Positions 27,764 through 39,000 of a DNA stretch of 64,000 nucleotides are shown piece after piece. The notes under the pieces were generated by a model. That model was not told the DNA's origin. It saw nothing but the letters and a program-made list of their open reading frames with translations, and made no database searches. This DNA is from Paraglaciecola arctica. GTDB taxonomy: Bacteria > Pseudomonadota > Gammaproteobacteria > Enterobacterales > Alteromonadaceae. Position numbers and translations under genes: made by a program. Every line of letters starts with the position of its first letter. Positions within the stretch are counted from its first letter, which is position 1. The DNA is taken from contig NZ_JAHKQO010000015.1 of assembly GCF_018861065.1 (NCBI RefSeq), positions 124,001 to 188,000 of the forward strand, in the 5' to 3' direction.

Positions 27764-28528
27764 ATGGATTTTGAACAAGCGGGTGAGGCACTTTCTTATG
27801 AGATTGCATTTTTTCAACAAGGGCTTGATAACCCTGACATGCCGCAACATGAGAAAGGTGATTTGGTTAATCAATTAATCCAGCAAACTCAAGCGTTAGC
27901 CATTATGGTGTTGCTAGTGCGAGGAGACAGTAACGGCTTTTACCACAACTTAATTAGAGCAGCCTTAATTAGAAAGCGGTTTTTGTCTGAACTATTAGAT
28001 GCGCAAAAAACAAAAGTTTATCATCAATGTTCAGGTCGAATTCAGGGCTTTTTGAGTGCAGTTGCGGCACAAGATTTTAATTTGGCGAAACAAATAGCTC
28101 AACTTTCACCTGCTGAGTTTCAAAAAACGATGGAGTACCAAGAAGACTTTTGTTATTCGCAATTACTACATCATTTGGTTTTACAACATCTAAGCGATCC
28201 ACAAATAGAAACACTCTGTGATCAATACCAAGAGCTAACAGGTGAAAGTACTAAGACCGATTTGATACGTGCGATTATTCAAAAAAGCCAAAGTGATTTT
28301 GAAGAAGCATTTGAAGAGCTCATTGTAGAACAAGAAGAGTTGATACTAAAAAATGAAAAACGCGGGCAGTTGGATACGCCAGAAGTACTAGCGCATCGAA
28401 AGGTTTTTATCGAAGGGCTAGCACTCATAAACCTTGCCAAAATCCACGGAATTGATACCACTACCCACTACCAATTTTGCCCTGCAAATAGCTTAGTTGC
28501 TATGACCATTCCTTTCTCCGGAGAATAG
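27764..28528 (+). CDS. Imm49-like helical immunity protein
   Basis: All-helical cytoplasmic protein of 254 residues. The stretch FYHNLIRAALIRKRFLSEL followed by a run of helical hairpins and a C-terminal FIEGLALINLAKIHGID resembles Imm49 immunity proteins of T6SS islands (family call by eye). Its presence suggests this locus once held, or elsewhere has, a second effector of different type, since the upstream toxin already has two Imm11 genes. No ribosome site better than AGGTAAACAT precedes the ATG. Confidence 0.5.
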   Translation: MDFEQAGEALSYEIAFFQQGLDNPDMPQHEKGDLVNQLIQQTQALAIMVLLVRGDSNGFYHNLIRAALIRKRFLSELLDAQKTKVYHQCSGRIQGFLSAVAAQDFNLAKQIAQLSPAEFQKTMEYQEDFCYSQLLHHLVLQHLSDPQIETLCDQYQELTGESTKTDLIRAIIQKSQSDFEEAFEELIVEQEELILKNEKRGQLDTPEVLAHRKVFIEGLALINLAKIHGIDTTTHYQFCPANSLVAMTIPFSGE

Positions 28529-28530
28529 CA

Positions 28531-28692
28531 ATGAACGCAGTTATGATATTATACGCTATTGCTGCCATCTTTATAATTTTGGTTGCTGTGAACTATAACA
28601 AGCCCGAAAAAGACCTAGCTCGCAAAACGTGGTTGCGAATTGCCTTGATATTCATCGTTGTTGCTACCGTCAATTGGTTGCTGATTAGTTAA
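28531..28692 (+). CDS. Small two-helix membrane protein
   Basis: A 53-residue open frame starting MNAVMILYAIAAIFIILVAV with a well placed GGAG ribosome site inside the end of the preceding gene. Two hydrophobic helices (~3-20 and ~37-52) are joined by a charged loop (NKPEKDLARKTW). It sits 2 bases after the Imm49-like gene and 14 before the TIGR02270 gene, so it is part of the module. Not recognised; it might be a membrane-acting partner or a small immunity protein. Confidence 0.6.
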   Translation: MNAVMILYAIAAIFIILVAVNYNKPEKDLARKTWLRIALIFIVVATVNWLLIS

Positions 28693-28706
28693 GTGAGATA
28701 AGATCT

Positions 28707-30068
28707 ATGGTTACCAGCTACCGGCAATTTATTAATGAAATCTATGAAGAGCACGTTGAAGAGGCGTCATTTCTATATGAGCAACGATTGGCGTTGATGC
28801 TCGATGCTGATTTGTCATGGTTTTCCTTTTTTTCTGAAGAACAAACCTTAGATGCCCATCTTGACGGGTTAATCATTGGAGCGGAACGAGCATTATCAAT
28901 TTCGCAACAAATTGCTTTAGAGGGCGATGTAGGAGCAATCTATACCCTGCTAAGTCTTTGGTGTTTACGCAATAACCGTAATAAGTTTCTAAGTGAATTA
29001 GATAACTTTGATTTAGAAGACGTTGAAGTACAGCAGGCTATTCAGTTAGCGTTATTGCATAGAATGCCAGTAGACTGGTGTGGTGAATTATTGCAAAAGG
29101 TGCTTGATCAGCAACCGGTATTACTGTTGCTATTTATCCCTGTGTTAATTAAACATCAACAAATGCCTGCAAACCTAGCGTTCAAGCAGTTGTACAACAG
29201 TATCGTTACCAATGAACAAGCCGATGTTTCGCCTTGTATACAAGGGATTTATTATTACTCCGATTTAGATACTGATGCACTGTTAACACATTTTATCCTT
29301 AACGGCTCAAAGAAAGAAAAGAGCGCTGCCGTATTGGTTCTTTTACGTTTAGGACGAAAGTCAGTAGTTGAGCAGACGCTTGCGAAAGTTAAGCAAAAAA
29401 ACGCACCACTACTAAGTTTTGCATTAGGAGCACCAGCCACATTCTTTAGCAATCTAATTGAAACAAACACGGCCTCAAACTGGAACGAAAACAACATAAA
29501 GTGTTTAGCTATAAGTGGCTTGGCAGACCATATTCCTGAGTTAATCAAATTACTAAAAGACGAGTCTGTGGCCAACTTTGCCGCCAAAGCACTTTTTATG
29601 ATTACTGGCACACGCTTGATAGACAATGTTTTTCAAGAAGAAAGCTGGGACAAAGCAGATTTGTTTGATGAAGAAATTGAAGAGTTTGAACAAGGTAAAA
29701 TGCCTCAAAGAACTGACGGTCGTGCTTTTGGTGAAACGATTGAACAAATATCACTTTCTCTCGAAACTTGGCTAGATTGGTGGAAACAAAACCATACCCA
29801 ATATATTAGTGGTACGCGGTATCGGTTAGGGGTGCCAATCTCTCCGGTTGCGTTAGTTAAAACGCTGAGCTTTGAATTTGTTGATAATGAAATACGTGAA
29901 TTAACTTACCAAGAATTAACAATACGCTATAACGCCAAACACTTTTTTTCTACTGAGGAGCTTATACAAGCGCAGCAAAAATCAATTCTCGCCCTTTATC
30001 AATGGGCTACAACTGTTGAAAACAATTTTACACCAGGTCAATTTTATCTATCTGGAAACATACAATAA
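28707..30068 (+). CDS. TIGR02270 family HEAT-like T6SS-associated protein
   Basis: A protein of 453 residues matching by pattern the TIGR02270 family, which is found in T6SS effector islands. It is helical-repeat rich: residues ~80-330 look like HEAT-type pairs (AIYTLLSLWCLRNN, SAAVLVLLRLGRKSVVEQ, SVANFAAKALFMITG). The C-terminus contains GTRYRLGVPISPVALV, a conserved piece in this family. No signal peptide. Probably a scaffold or adaptor for effector loading; function unproven. Confidence 0.7.
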   Translation: MVTSYRQFINEIYEEHVEEASFLYEQRLALMLDADLSWFSFFSEEQTLDAHLDGLIIGAERALSISQQIALEGDVGAIYTLLSLWCLRNNRNKFLSELDNFDLEDVEVQQAIQLALLHRMPVDWCGELLQKVLDQQPVLLLLFIPVLIKHQQMPANLAFKQLYNSIVTNEQADVSPCIQGIYYYSDLDTDALLTHFILNGSKKEKSAAVLVLLRLGRKSVVEQTLAKVKQKNAPLLSFALGAPATFFSNLIETNTASNWNENNIKCLAISGLADHIPELIKLLKDESVANFAAKALFMITGTRLIDNVFQEESWDKADLFDEEIEEFEQGKMPQRTDGRAFGETIEQISLSLETWLDWWKQNHTQYISGTRYRLGVPISPVALVKTLSFEFVDNEIRELTYQELTIRYNAKHFFSTEELIQAQQKSILALYQWATTVENNFTPGQFYLSGNIQ

Positions 30069-30107
30069 ACACATCACAACGAATCTAATCAGCAACAGGA
30101 ATATTCA

Positions 30108-31169
30108 ATGGGTCACCCCAGAGTTAACAATGCTACAACCTTTCATTTTGAGCCTTTATTTCTTCAGGATGAAGAAATGCGCCCCTTATTTGTAGGTTTG
30201 GTTAAAGCAGCATTTAGAATTCAACCTGATAGTATCGGCCCTGTTATACCAATGAAGGAACAAATTGCTCCTGTACTTGCTGGCGAACAATACGGCCCAC
30301 CAGAAACTAGTAGCTACAAATATGAACCAGAGTGTGTGCCTTTTAAGCAAAATACCGATATCGTTCTTATTGCTACAGCACGTGCACCAAAACAAAATAT
30401 CACCGAATTTGATTGTGGTTTCAGGGTAGGGGATAACATCCAAGTTGCACGTATTTTTGGTAATCGAGTCTGGCAAAAGGGTGCCGCAGGTATGCGTATT
30501 TCAGAGCCGGAAATAGTCACTGAAATCCCCCTAAATTATGAGAACGCGTTTGGAGGAGTGGATACCAGTGTAGAGACCAAACATGGTCATCCATTTGAAC
30601 AAAGGAACCCCGTCGGAAGGGGATATCATAAAAATAGTAAAGACTGCATTGAAAACTCACCGTTGCCGAATATTGAAGATCCCAATCATCTCATTAGTCA
30701 TTATACCGATTGTCCTGCCCCTATAGGCTTTGGATTTACCTCGCCAAATTGGTTACCAAGGCGTTTATTAGCTGGTACCTATGACAAAAAATGGGAAGAA
30801 AACAGATCACCAAAGTTACCCTTGGACTTTAACCCTTTATTTTATAATGCGGCACCTAAAAAGTTGATGGCTACAGGTTATCTTCAAGGTAACGAGCCTG
30901 TGCAGGTTTACAACGCGTCACCTTGGTCAAAATTAAAATTCTCTTTACCCGATGAGCCTGCCCCCGTTATTTCAGTAAAACTCAAAAGTGGTAGCCAAGT
31001 TAAATTACAAACAGTGTTAGACACTGTGGTAGTCAATACCGACGACATGTTACTGTTTCTTCACTATCGATGCAGTCATGTACTAAAGCGTGGTTCTCAT
31101 GATATATCTACAATCGATGTAACTATTACCGACTACGAAAACAAGATAAGTACTAAAAGAGACATATAG
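30108..31169 (+). CDS. DUF2169 T6SS adaptor protein
   Basis: A protein of 353 residues with the DUF2169 pattern: PLFVGLVKAAFRI near the start, IARIFGNRVWQ-like segment (ARIFGNRVW), IPLNYENAFGGVD, then RNPVGRGY and NWLPRR. In Agrobacterium a DUF2169 protein is needed for loading of a DUF4150-linked effector, which supports an adaptor role here. It has AGGA before the ATG and is the last gene of the module; no terminator is seen downstream. Confidence 0.88.
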   Translation: MGHPRVNNATTFHFEPLFLQDEEMRPLFVGLVKAAFRIQPDSIGPVIPMKEQIAPVLAGEQYGPPETSSYKYEPECVPFKQNTDIVLIATARAPKQNITEFDCGFRVGDNIQVARIFGNRVWQKGAAGMRISEPEIVTEIPLNYENAFGGVDTSVETKHGHPFEQRNPVGRGYHKNSKDCIENSPLPNIEDPNHLISHYTDCPAPIGFGFTSPNWLPRRLLAGTYDKKWEENRSPKLPLDFNPLFYNAAPKKLMATGYLQGNEPVQVYNASPWSKLKFSLPDEPAPVISVKLKSGSQVKLQTVLDTVVVNTDDMLLFLHYRCSHVLKRGSHDISTIDVTITDYENKISTKRDI

Positions 31170-31204
31170 GATTCGTTTGTATAGATGCCCAGCCAACCAT
31201 GTTT

Positions 31205-31218
31205 CATGATACATCATG
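31205..31218. repeat. CATGAT palindrome, copy 1
   Basis: CATGAT-AC-ATCATG, 6-bp perfect arms with 2-base centre, in the gap between the DUF2169 gene and the orphan gene at 31397. It shares the core with the longer copy at 31325-31348. The two centres are 125 bases apart. Confidence 0.5.
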
Positions 31219-31324
31219 TTTTTACCATTGTAGATTCAACCTGACAGTACTCACAAATATCCAAGATATGATAAGCAATTTATAATACCCATTGCATAAA
31301 TATAAATAAGTCTAAGTACAGACC

Positions 31325-31348
31325 AATTTCATGATGTATCATGAAATT
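31325..31348. promoter_or_regulatory. CATGAT palindrome, copy 2 (11-bp arms)
   Basis: AATTTCATGAT and ATCATGAAATT are perfect 11-base arms around GT, 48 bases before the ATG at 31397. Size and symmetry suit the operator of a dimeric regulator. No U-tract follows. A half copy (CATGATAC) lies at 32136, after the gene. Confidence 0.5.
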
Positions 31349-31396
31349 AGACGGTAAATCACAGTCTTATAGGAAGCCTATTTATGTATATTATTA

Positions 31397-32071
31397 ATGT
31401 TGGGAATGATGCTTAAACACCAGGAAATTGATTACGAATGGCAAATGTACCGAAAAAACCTCCTTGATTTTCTAACTGAATTAAAATCAGAGAGTTTTAT
31501 TAAAATCGAGGATTCTGAAGCGTTAACTACCCATATCCACTTGTTATGGGCTCAAGTTAAAGAGGCTCAAACAGCAAAACAAGCCTTCAAACTACTAAAA
31601 TTGTACATTGCCACTGACAAACTAGAAGTATTTAGAACCCGTTATAGAAGCTATAAATACAGATCAAAAAATAATAGAAAAACAATAGTCGTGTCAGAAT
31701 TTATTAGGCAACGGCTTAGCGACACCATGAAGTCTATTAACTCAGAAAGTGTAGATGAATGCTTAGACTATTTAATGTCAGAGCTTTACATAGAGCATAG
31801 AGATGAAGCAGTAAGTAACATTAGAAATATTGTTTATGGAAATGAAGTAGATGCCTTGCATAGTTTAATGCAGCGAATTTCTTTTAGAGACAAGGAAGTA
31901 ATAAAAGCCAGTATCGAAGCTTCATTTATGGCAGGTTGGGAGGCATCAAATACATCGGTAAGTAGAAAAGCTGGCCATAAGGAGTTAGCCAGAAATCAGT
32001 ATGTTGAAAAACAGGTATTATCAAAATTCATGGAAGACGGAAAATTAATAGCACCCGTAAAAAATAATTAG
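31397..32071 (+). CDS. Orphan protein of unknown function
   Basis: Not recognised. The 224 residues are soluble, basic and helical (many Lys/Arg/Glu), with no signal peptide or membrane helix. RTRYRSYKYRSKNNRKT near residues 77-93 is strongly basic and could contact nucleic acid; the C-terminal half has two helix-turn-helix-like stretches that I cannot assign. The start is uncertain: ATG at 31397 or 31406, while the best ribosome site (AGGAAGCC) fits an out-of-frame ATG at 31384. CATGAT palindromes upstream suggest specific regulation, perhaps by itself. Confidence 0.5.
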   Translation: MLGMMLKHQEIDYEWQMYRKNLLDFLTELKSESFIKIEDSEALTTHIHLLWAQVKEAQTAKQAFKLLKLYIATDKLEVFRTRYRSYKYRSKNNRKTIVVSEFIRQRLSDTMKSINSESVDECLDYLMSELYIEHRDEAVSNIRNIVYGNEVDALHSLMQRISFRDKEVIKASIEASFMAGWEASNTSVSRKAGHKELARNQYVEKQVLSKFMEDGKLIAPVKNN

Positions 32072-32307
32072 AAGTGCATTGGCAAGCAAACGAGTTCATT
32101 TACTGAATCGTTTGCTAGTTAGAATTCCTGATAGTCATGATACACTCAATTTAACATAATATACATTATAGGAACTCTCATATATTTTAGTTTAGGAGTG
32201 TTTTATCACTTTAAGTGTAGTCATTGTCATTTTTCGCACAGCGTGTCATTAAATAGTTAGTGTACGACCCATAGTATTATTAACCATTAACCAGCAGCAT
32301 AAAACAA

Positions 32308-32691
32308 TCACACTGCACGTGTTAATGTCTCAAACTGTGAACGCTTGATACAGATCGCCGAAGTGTAGTTTACAAACATCGCCAGTTGGCGAAGGCTACT
32401 AGCATATTCTCCAATATTGAAAATAACAACGTGCTGGTACATATGCCATTGTAGCGCTGACGCCATAGTATCAAATGTGTTTGTATCTTTGTTATTGGCT
32501 GTGATGACATACAGGTCTGTCGAATTACGTAAGTCGGCTGTCAAACTGATATGTGTGGCGTCATAACTAGTAGAGCCTGTAATTCTGAATGGGCCCTCTG
32601 GATGACCGTATAATTCAACTATGTGTTGTTCTGGTGCGGTTTTGCCACTAGGTGCCGCAATGGTTTGTGGGGTGACCGTTTTGCATGTTAC
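32308..32691 (-). pseudogene. Probable 5'-truncated gene remnant
   Basis: The minus frame is open for about 127 codons from a stop at 32692-32694 to the TGA at 32308 but has no ATG or GTG at its start; the first in-frame TTG is at 32544. The translation looks protein-like rather than random (APSGKTAPEQHIVELYGHPE, later MASALQWHMYQHVVIFNIGE). I read it as the C-terminal remnant of an unidentified gene. It could instead be a short real gene with an unusual start. Confidence 0.4.
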
Positions 32692-32784
32692 TCAAGTTAG
32701 TGCAGAACAGCTCACCCTACTCGGCTAAATTGTTATATAAACTTCGTTTGGTATCAAATAGCCAACTGACTTAGGAAACGAATT

Positions 32785-33042
32785 ATGATTATTGATGGAA
32801 CGATTGTGGGTGCCGACCCTAGCAGAAATGAGGCAACGAAACAGCCAATTTGGCCAATGAACAAGGGAAACTGGGTCGTAATGTATAAAACAGTTGCAAA
32901 CGGTACAGCAGCTAATTTTAGCTATATTTGCATGTACCAATTTGATTTCGTTACGAATCGACACCCTCACCTGTTGATCAACTGGTCGCAGTGGATGGCG
33001 ACCAACAGATCGCTGGTTGAAAGCCCTATTAGTAAGTATTGA
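32785..33042 (+). CDS. Small hypothetical protein or remnant
   Basis: 85 codons starting MIIDGTIVGADPSRNEATKQ after AGGAAACGAATT, a fair ribosome site. Composition is protein-like in the first 55 residues (Trp and Tyr spaced normally), while the last 25 look random. It ends 30 bases before the convergent STAND gene. No family recognised; it may be a truncated gene. Confidence 0.35.
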   Translation: MIIDGTIVGADPSRNEATKQPIWPMNKGNWVVMYKTVANGTAANFSYICMYQFDFVTNRHPHLLINWSQWMATNRSLVESPISKY

Positions 33043-33074
33043 CAGGTTATGCTGGTAAACGCCCTAATCGGACA

Positions 33075-36000
33075 TTAAAATTTAGATTTATGAAGTTGGT
33101 TTATATGTCCTTCGTAAAACTCAACAACAGAATTTTCTTGAATGGTTACGACGGCTGTAGTGTGTGTATAGCGGCTACCTGTATTCCCATTACTTTGCTC
33201 ATAACGCTGTAGTTTAATAAATATTATTAAATCCATATTCTTTTGAGTTAGGACATCTTTCAAAAAATCCTTTGAACATTTTAGTCGTAGGCCATTGATA
33301 GATGTTCCTTCGTCATGCTCTCTTGTGTATCTCCAAGCTTCTGCAATTGCCGCAATATCACCATCACTCGTATTCCACTGTCTTTTGAAGGGATCACCTG
33401 TTTCAAGCGTGAACCTTTTAGTTATTTCTTTTGTAAAGTATGGGCGATCCATGGCACACCTAGCTCCTAAGGTATCGCTTTCGTCTATTTTACTTTCTGT
33501 ACTAGGGCAAACAAGCCACGCCTCATAACTTTCTTTTTGACTATTTATGTATTCCTCTTCCTCCTCTCCCACTTGATAAGTTGGCAACCAAGCTTGAAAA
33601 GGGTCTTCTTTAGATAGCTTCGTTGCTAATTGTTTAGTTTGCTCTGATGGTACTAGTGCAGAGGATATGTAAATACTAATACCATCAGAAGAATGCCAGT
33701 TCCCCTCAACAATTATATTATCTTTTACCTTCAGTGAATTAAGTCCAATAAGACTTAGTATGGTGTTCTGGTTACCTGTAATAACGAGTTCTTTCTCACC
33801 CTTTTCAAATAGATTTATTTTAGTGTCGAGGGGGGGGACATCTACTCCATCTGATAACCATAACCCATCTTTTCGAGTTAGCATTCCACGGCTCATCCAA
33901 TTAGGCCAAGGGTCATCATCATATGAATCGTTTGTGACAGGGGATTCAGTAAGAATATCTCCAGCAGCTAAGAATAAGGAATTCCAGCCCAACTGTTCAC
34001 CATATGTATGGTAGCTGGAAGTAATTCCTTTTGTTTGTCGTCTACCAAAGCTTCTATTCCTGCCGCCACTTTCGTACATGCCATCTATGCTATCGTCGAA
34101 CTTTCTAGCCCATTTTGTAATGATGTCGCTCATCTCCCAGCCATGTTTGCCAAATACATCGCTTAAATACTGAACGTCATATTTGTTGAAGTCATATTCT
34201 AAAGAAAATTCTGCCTGAGCTTCTGGTGCAGTGTCTGGTCGTGCATCATATAATCCAGATTTTCTGAACTTTCTTACTTTATTTTTCAAACGAGGATGTG
34301 GAGATTGGTTGACAGCTTTTATATCCTGCTCATCTTGCACAGAAAGTTTAAGATTACCTTTGCTAATGCATGTTTGGATTATACTGACAGCGAAGTGTTG
34401 TAGTAGGACGTGCGGTAAATCTTCATCTAAAGCAATTTCCTTAAATATGTCTGCGTGTTTTGTTAGCTTCTTTGGATAATCGATGGCTACTCTAGCTAAA
34501 GCAATTAATAGCCACAGACGTGCATGTAACTGATAAAAGACTAACTCTGGTGCTTGAAAAGGATGTGCGTTATCTAAAAATATTTTAGAAACGAGTATAT
34601 CAATGACATCCCATCTTTCTAGTTTTGCAAAACGTCGAATACTGTGAGCCGCTCTCCACCTGTCTGCGGCTAACGGAGCGCCTAATTTTAGCCATACCAA
34701 ACTTGCTGCTATCTTAGTTGTACCTTCTGATGGATACATAGTTTTTTCCCACTCCCCATCCTCTACATTCAAAGATAGTTTAGCAGCACTACTGTTGAGC
34801 AAGCGCACTAAGGCTTTTTGGCCTTCACCATCATCAGACTTTTCGCAAATAATCGAAGCTAAAGACATCCATACTGCGGCAGGAACATAAATATCAGAGC
34901 CAGAATATTCATTTATTAACCGTGTTGCCAACGTTGTGATCGGTATATCGCAAAGATCTGAAATTTCCTCTAAGTTTGAAGTAGGTAAGCTATCAGAGCT
35001 AATTAGCTCACTTGAATGTCGCTGAAAAAAAATGTTAGCAATATTACTAAATGAAGTGTTCAAAGCTTTGGAAGACTTACACCAGTTATCTTTACACGCC
35101 TTTAGTTCTTTAATCTTTCTGCGGTAAAATAAATTTTCAAGTTTGGATATGATTTGGATATAACGAGAACGATCACCAAAACTTACTTTTGCACGTATAC
35201 CCGAAAGGTAGTCTCTCTCAAGAGTATAAAAGGTTTGTATTTCATCTAGTTTATCAATGGCTTTAGATATGGCTGTTTCATCCATTGGATCAGTGTCAGC
35301 GATAAGTTCAATGACTATTTTTTTGTTTTCTTGCTCTCTTTTTTTTATGCTTCCTTTATCTTGCTGGTCTGGTGCACCTCTGTAATTCATGTGTTCATTA
35401 CGTTGCTCCCTTACAGTCTTCAATTTTCCACTAAGCGCCTGCAAACGAATTGTTGCCTCGTCAGTATCACCCAAAAGCTTAGAAGATATTGCTCGCAACC
35501 TTTCCACATCATCATCCATCGGGATGTTAGGGTTATTTTCTTCAAATTGAGTAATAAACTCTCTAATAAGCTTCTCTTTATTAGGGAAATTAAGATTGTC
35601 AATTGCTTGAGCAAAGTAAGATGTACGACAGCCGTATGATTCAGAAGGATCACAAAGCCTTAACAGAGGTAATGCTATATCAGCATCTATTTTATCATCA
35701 TTCAATAAAGCTAGGAGGCATGGTAGAAGTGTGTCTTCAAATAAAACTTTTGAACGGTCATCCCACCGGCTCAGTTTGGCCAACACGTTACAGCCGGCTA
35801 CTCTAGATAGGCCTTGTGCAAAAGCATACCAAGGAAATTTTCCAGGCTCTTCTCCTATATTGAGTTCACAGATATTGGTTAAAGTATGAAAATCTTTACC
35901 TTCAAGCTCATCTCCTTTTATAGAAGCGGCAAACAACAAAAGTTCATTAGTAAACGCATAATCACCAGATCCAATGGTATCCATTTGATCTAGACCAGCT

Positions 36001-39000
36001 CTAAAATACTCTGCTGCTTCTTCAACACTGGCAGGTAAAATAGCTCTAGATAAACTGGCATAAAGAGAAACTCGCGCATCCACATCGTCTTCTTGCTCAA
36101 TCATAGTGCTGGCCTTTAGCGACATTTCACCAGCCAGTTCGTGAAAAAGTGTTTGCTTTGATAAAGTTGATATAATCTGAATTAAATTAGCTGAGCCTAT
36201 AAAACTACCTTCGCTTAGGGTCTCCCAAAACTTAGTAATAGATAAAATTGATAAATCGTTTCGTGTCCATAGTGAAAAAAGAAGTAATCCTTGGCCTAAT
36301 TGGTCGAAGAACCTATTGAATTCACCATGTTCATAAATACTTCTCTTTTTTCTGGCGTCAGACCATACACGCACCAAATCAAGAAAAGCAGTTTCCGCCT
36401 TACCAACGGGAGAGGATAATAATTCAGCTAAAGATTTTGATAATTCAGTGAGTGGCTGAAAACGCTCGTTCAAGAATCGTTCAGAATTATTCTTATTATC
36501 ATAAGTAAATGATCGCTCATGATCTTTTTGTACTTTCTCTTTTTGGCTTTGCTTAAACCTCTCAGTGATTTCCTTTTTTAACAACTTTTCAAATTCAACG
36601 TCATTAATCTTTTTATCAGTTGTTGGCCATAGCTTTACCAATTCTTCAGGCAAAATATCCTGCCCTGATAAATTGTGCCCTTCTGCCATGGAAGTTATGG
36701 CCTTATTTATAATAAAGGGGATGATATTTTGAATTGAAAAATTATCGTTGAATGACCATAGTCTAGGAACTTCAGTCTTTATGGCTCCGCAAATCGATAA
36801 TGCCTCTGATTTTAAGCCCATTGACAAAGCTATAGACCCAGCTTTAAACAAACCGTCTTGAATAACGTAATCGCGATGTCGATGAAAGTTGTTCCCTGTT
36901 TTTATAGAACTATTTTTATTACACGCCTTAGCAAGCTTTTTAATTAATTCCTTTTGATCATCACCCGAACATTCATGAAAAGATAAGGCTCCTGTAATAA
37001 CACCGATATCATCTGTTAAACCTTTTAATAACTCATCTACGTCGATTACCAGATTGGAAGACAAAAGCTTTGATTGATAAATGAATGAGAAAATATATTC
37101 TGAAACTTCATAAGCATACCAAGACTTCCATCTTCTCATCCAGCCAATAGCGGTTTCGATTTCGCCTTGTGATAAAATGCATAACGGAATTGCCGCAACA
37201 TCTATTCTTTCTTGTCCGCTACGGTCTCTTTTATATTCATCATCTTGTTTAGCGAAGTGATTGATCCACTCATTAGCAGTTAGGGCGTGACGGTATGCTT
37301 CACTTGAATCACCTGATAGCACATGCGCAATTGCAAGCCTTGCATGCCTGGTACCTTGCCATGGAGTACGAATTTCAAATAGTCGTCTTGTTGCATCGGT
37401 ATCTTGAGCTGCAATGATCAAATCGGGATTATTTAAAATATAATCAGCCCCCCTTTTATTTCCAGCCTCAATAGTAGAAAGTTCAACAGACAAACGAACA
37501 ATTTGATTATAGTTTTCGGTATGGGTAGCATAAGACACCGCTGCTTTTAGTCTTGCGTGGCGAATGGCTTGCTTACCAACAGTACTTGTAATTTCTATAG
37601 GAAAGCGTTCATCAAAGGCTAACTCAAATAGCTTTTCACCATCCCCCCGCTTTTGTAATAAGCCAGGTAAAGAACGTGCGGCATATACTGAAACACCTTG
37701 TTGTTTATATAGATTTTCAGATACCTTTTTAAGGGCTTGTTCATTTGAAGCATAAGTTTTTCTTATTAATGTTTCTGTTGGTTCATCACGAAACCAAATA
37801 CCATGCTTAGTTCTCTCAAGTAGTGGCGCTAAATCTGCTATAAAACTCTCTATTGCACTCACATCCATATCCTGAGCAATCGCATATTCATTGATTGGCA
37901 CAGGAGGAGGAAGAACCGATAAGCCGGCAAAAAATGAATTTATATCGGCCTTTCTATATCCTCGTCCTAATGCCTCCTTTAAAGCTTTCTCGATGCGAGT
38001 TTTAAGCAGTTCATCCAGTTCAATCGTTTTGTTTATCTCGGATTGATCTAATAATCCTCTATCGGTTAATGCTAAATGATCTAGAACTCTAGGATTTCCA
38101 GCTGACCTTGCTTGAGCAACTTCAATTTCTGTGGAGGTAAGGTTTTTTACTCTCTTTTTTAGGTAGATTTTAGTTTCTTTAATGGAGAAGGGGTTTAACT
38201 TATACTCTTCGCAAGTAAGATCCTTTTTAGCTATTTCCCTGCGCTCTGTTCTGCAACTCAAAACTAATGTTACGTTTGGGATACTTTGATTGTACTCAAT
38301 ACTCCTCAGTAGCTCTTTAGAAAAGCAAACTTCATTTTTTTCTTGTGCGAACTCGGCGGCATTGTCTATTGCATCAATAAACAGCATTAGCTTTTTATCC
38401 GAAGATACTCTTTGCAAAGTATTAGCTGCTTGCTCAAGCCTGCTTCGGAAGGTTTTGATTAGATCTTCTGTATTGTTATGTATTGGTATCAGGGGATCAC
38501 ACAAACCCTTTTGGGCTAGTCTGTTTACGATATGAGTAAAAGCTCGTTTAGGGAGATGACGAGCATCTTCAGGTGCTCTGTATGCACCACCACCGAAGCA
38601 ATCAAATAGAACAACTTCATGATCCTTCGAATAGTGTTCAGTAATGCTTTGTAAAAAAACAGTTTTCCCAACACCGCCAGCGGCATGTATCAAAAATGGA
38701 TCGCGAGTTTTATCTATAAGTTTGATAGCGTTTGCTAATTGCTCTCGTTTTACTATCTGCCCAACTTCAGGAAAGCTCTCTGGGCATGGAAAAAGATCTT
38801 CTTTATTCACTTCTAGACGATCTAAAACATCGACAAGTTTTATAACATTATTTCTTTCTCCTTCAGTTCCTGCTTTATCTCTTAGCAACTGTTTCATGCC
38901 TTCTAGATAAGCACGTGACATAGGATCACGACCAGCTGACCAATCGGCCAAAGTTTTTGATAGACTACGCTTGTTATCTTCTAAACTTCCAGAGAAACCA

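Larger units (their letters stand above)
32072..33074. other. Gene-poor region between T6SS module and STAND gene
   Basis: About 1 kb with no clear intact gene. It holds a minus-strand open frame lacking a usable start (32308-32691) and a plus-strand frame of 85 codons (32785-33042). The mix of fragments suggests decayed insertions at an island boundary. No transposase, tRNA or direct repeat was identified. Confidence 0.5.

Noticed and set aside
31384-31416. Out-of-frame ATG with the better ribosome site before the orphan gene
   Set aside because: Its frame ends after 10 codons; could be a leader but there is no supporting evidence.
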